Below, in pieces: positions 21,536-21,567 of a stretch of DNA of 21,567 nucleotides. Every line of letters starts with the position of its first letter. The stretch's first letter is position 1. The notes below the pieces were generated by a model. The model worked only from the letters and a program-made list of their open reading frames with translations, made no database searches and was not told where the DNA came from. Source of the DNA: Candidatus Woesearchaeota archaeon (lineage in GTDB: Archaea; Nanobdellota; Nanobdellia; Woesearchaeales; JAFGLG01); NCBI GenBank assembly GCA_016928155.1, contig JAFGLG010000001.1:1-21567 (forward strand), read 5' to 3'. The position numbers were made by a program, and so were the translations under genes.

Positions 21536-21567
21536 ATGAAAAGAAGCTCCAGAAGATGGAAGAAGAA
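21536..21567 (+). CDS. Start of a gene cut by the window edge
   Basis: The first codons read MKRSSRRWKK, a basic N-terminus using the AGA/AGC/AAG codons common here. A TATA box lies at the leaderless distance. The competing reading is ATG 21463 (MASDLDIEPK…), open to the edge in another frame and served by the TATA box at 21408; the TATA at 21503 would then fall inside it. Too little is visible to name a product. Confidence 0.4.
   Translation, partial: MKRSSRRWKK

Overview
The window is archaeal chromosomal DNA. Many start codons sit about 25-30 bases after a TATA box (TTTATATA or TTTAAATA type) with no ribosome-binding site. Others follow GGTG/GAGGTG Shine-Dalgarno sequences. A tRNA gene carries bulge-helix-bulge introns, and Arg codons are mostly AGA/AGG. 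The small tetra-spanning membrane protein, the very large Asn-rich surface protein and the many tiny proteins suggest a DPANN-type archaeon (Woesearchaeota-like). That placement is inferred; there is no rRNA or other decisive marker here.

Layout. (1) 1-7679, minus: one uninterrupted frame of at least 2,559 codons encodes a secreted multidomain surface protein with NosD-like beta-helix modules, a seven-bladed propeller and C-terminal Ig-like repeats. It runs off the left edge. (2) 7832-8379, minus: a small membrane protein and a leaderless 54-aa protein. (3) 8541-10009, plus: an operon of NYN-domain nuclease-like protein, TPR protein and thioredoxin. (4) 10010-12848: an AT-rich accessory stretch with micro-ORFs, a 49-aa gene, 13-base tandem repeats, a probable gene remnant and a 587-aa transglutaminase-like/TPR protein. 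(5) 12849-13043, minus: a small winged-helix regulator, divergent from (6) 13198-16541, plus: a membrane-anchored protein, an endonuclease IV-like TIM barrel, a zinc-ribbon protein and a D-lactate-type dehydrogenase in a tight operon. (7) 16634-16813: a second leaderless small protein, paralogous to the one at 8215-8379. (8) 16833-18342: thioredoxin reductase, divergent from a ferredoxin lacking one cluster ligand and an overlapping DUF1858 redox protein. (9) 18377-18853: leaderless FolK (HPPK). (10) 18894-19035: tRNA-Glu(UUC) interrupted twice, in the anticodon loop and in the T-loop. (11) 19216-21396: a PAS-PAS-GGDEF-EAL protein with a degenerate GGDEF and an apparently complete EAL site. 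(12) 21536 onward: the start of another gene, cut by the edge.

How they fit together: thioredoxin (9677) and thioredoxin reductase (16833) can form one electron-transfer pair, and the ferredoxin/DUF1858 pair adds a second thiol/iron-sulfur element. The giant protein and the 414-aa anchored protein are cell-surface components. The strongest points for follow-up are the doubly interrupted tRNA-Glu, the EAL protein in an archaeal context, the pair of small leaderless paralogs, and the AT-rich transglutaminase-like gene beside a gene remnant.
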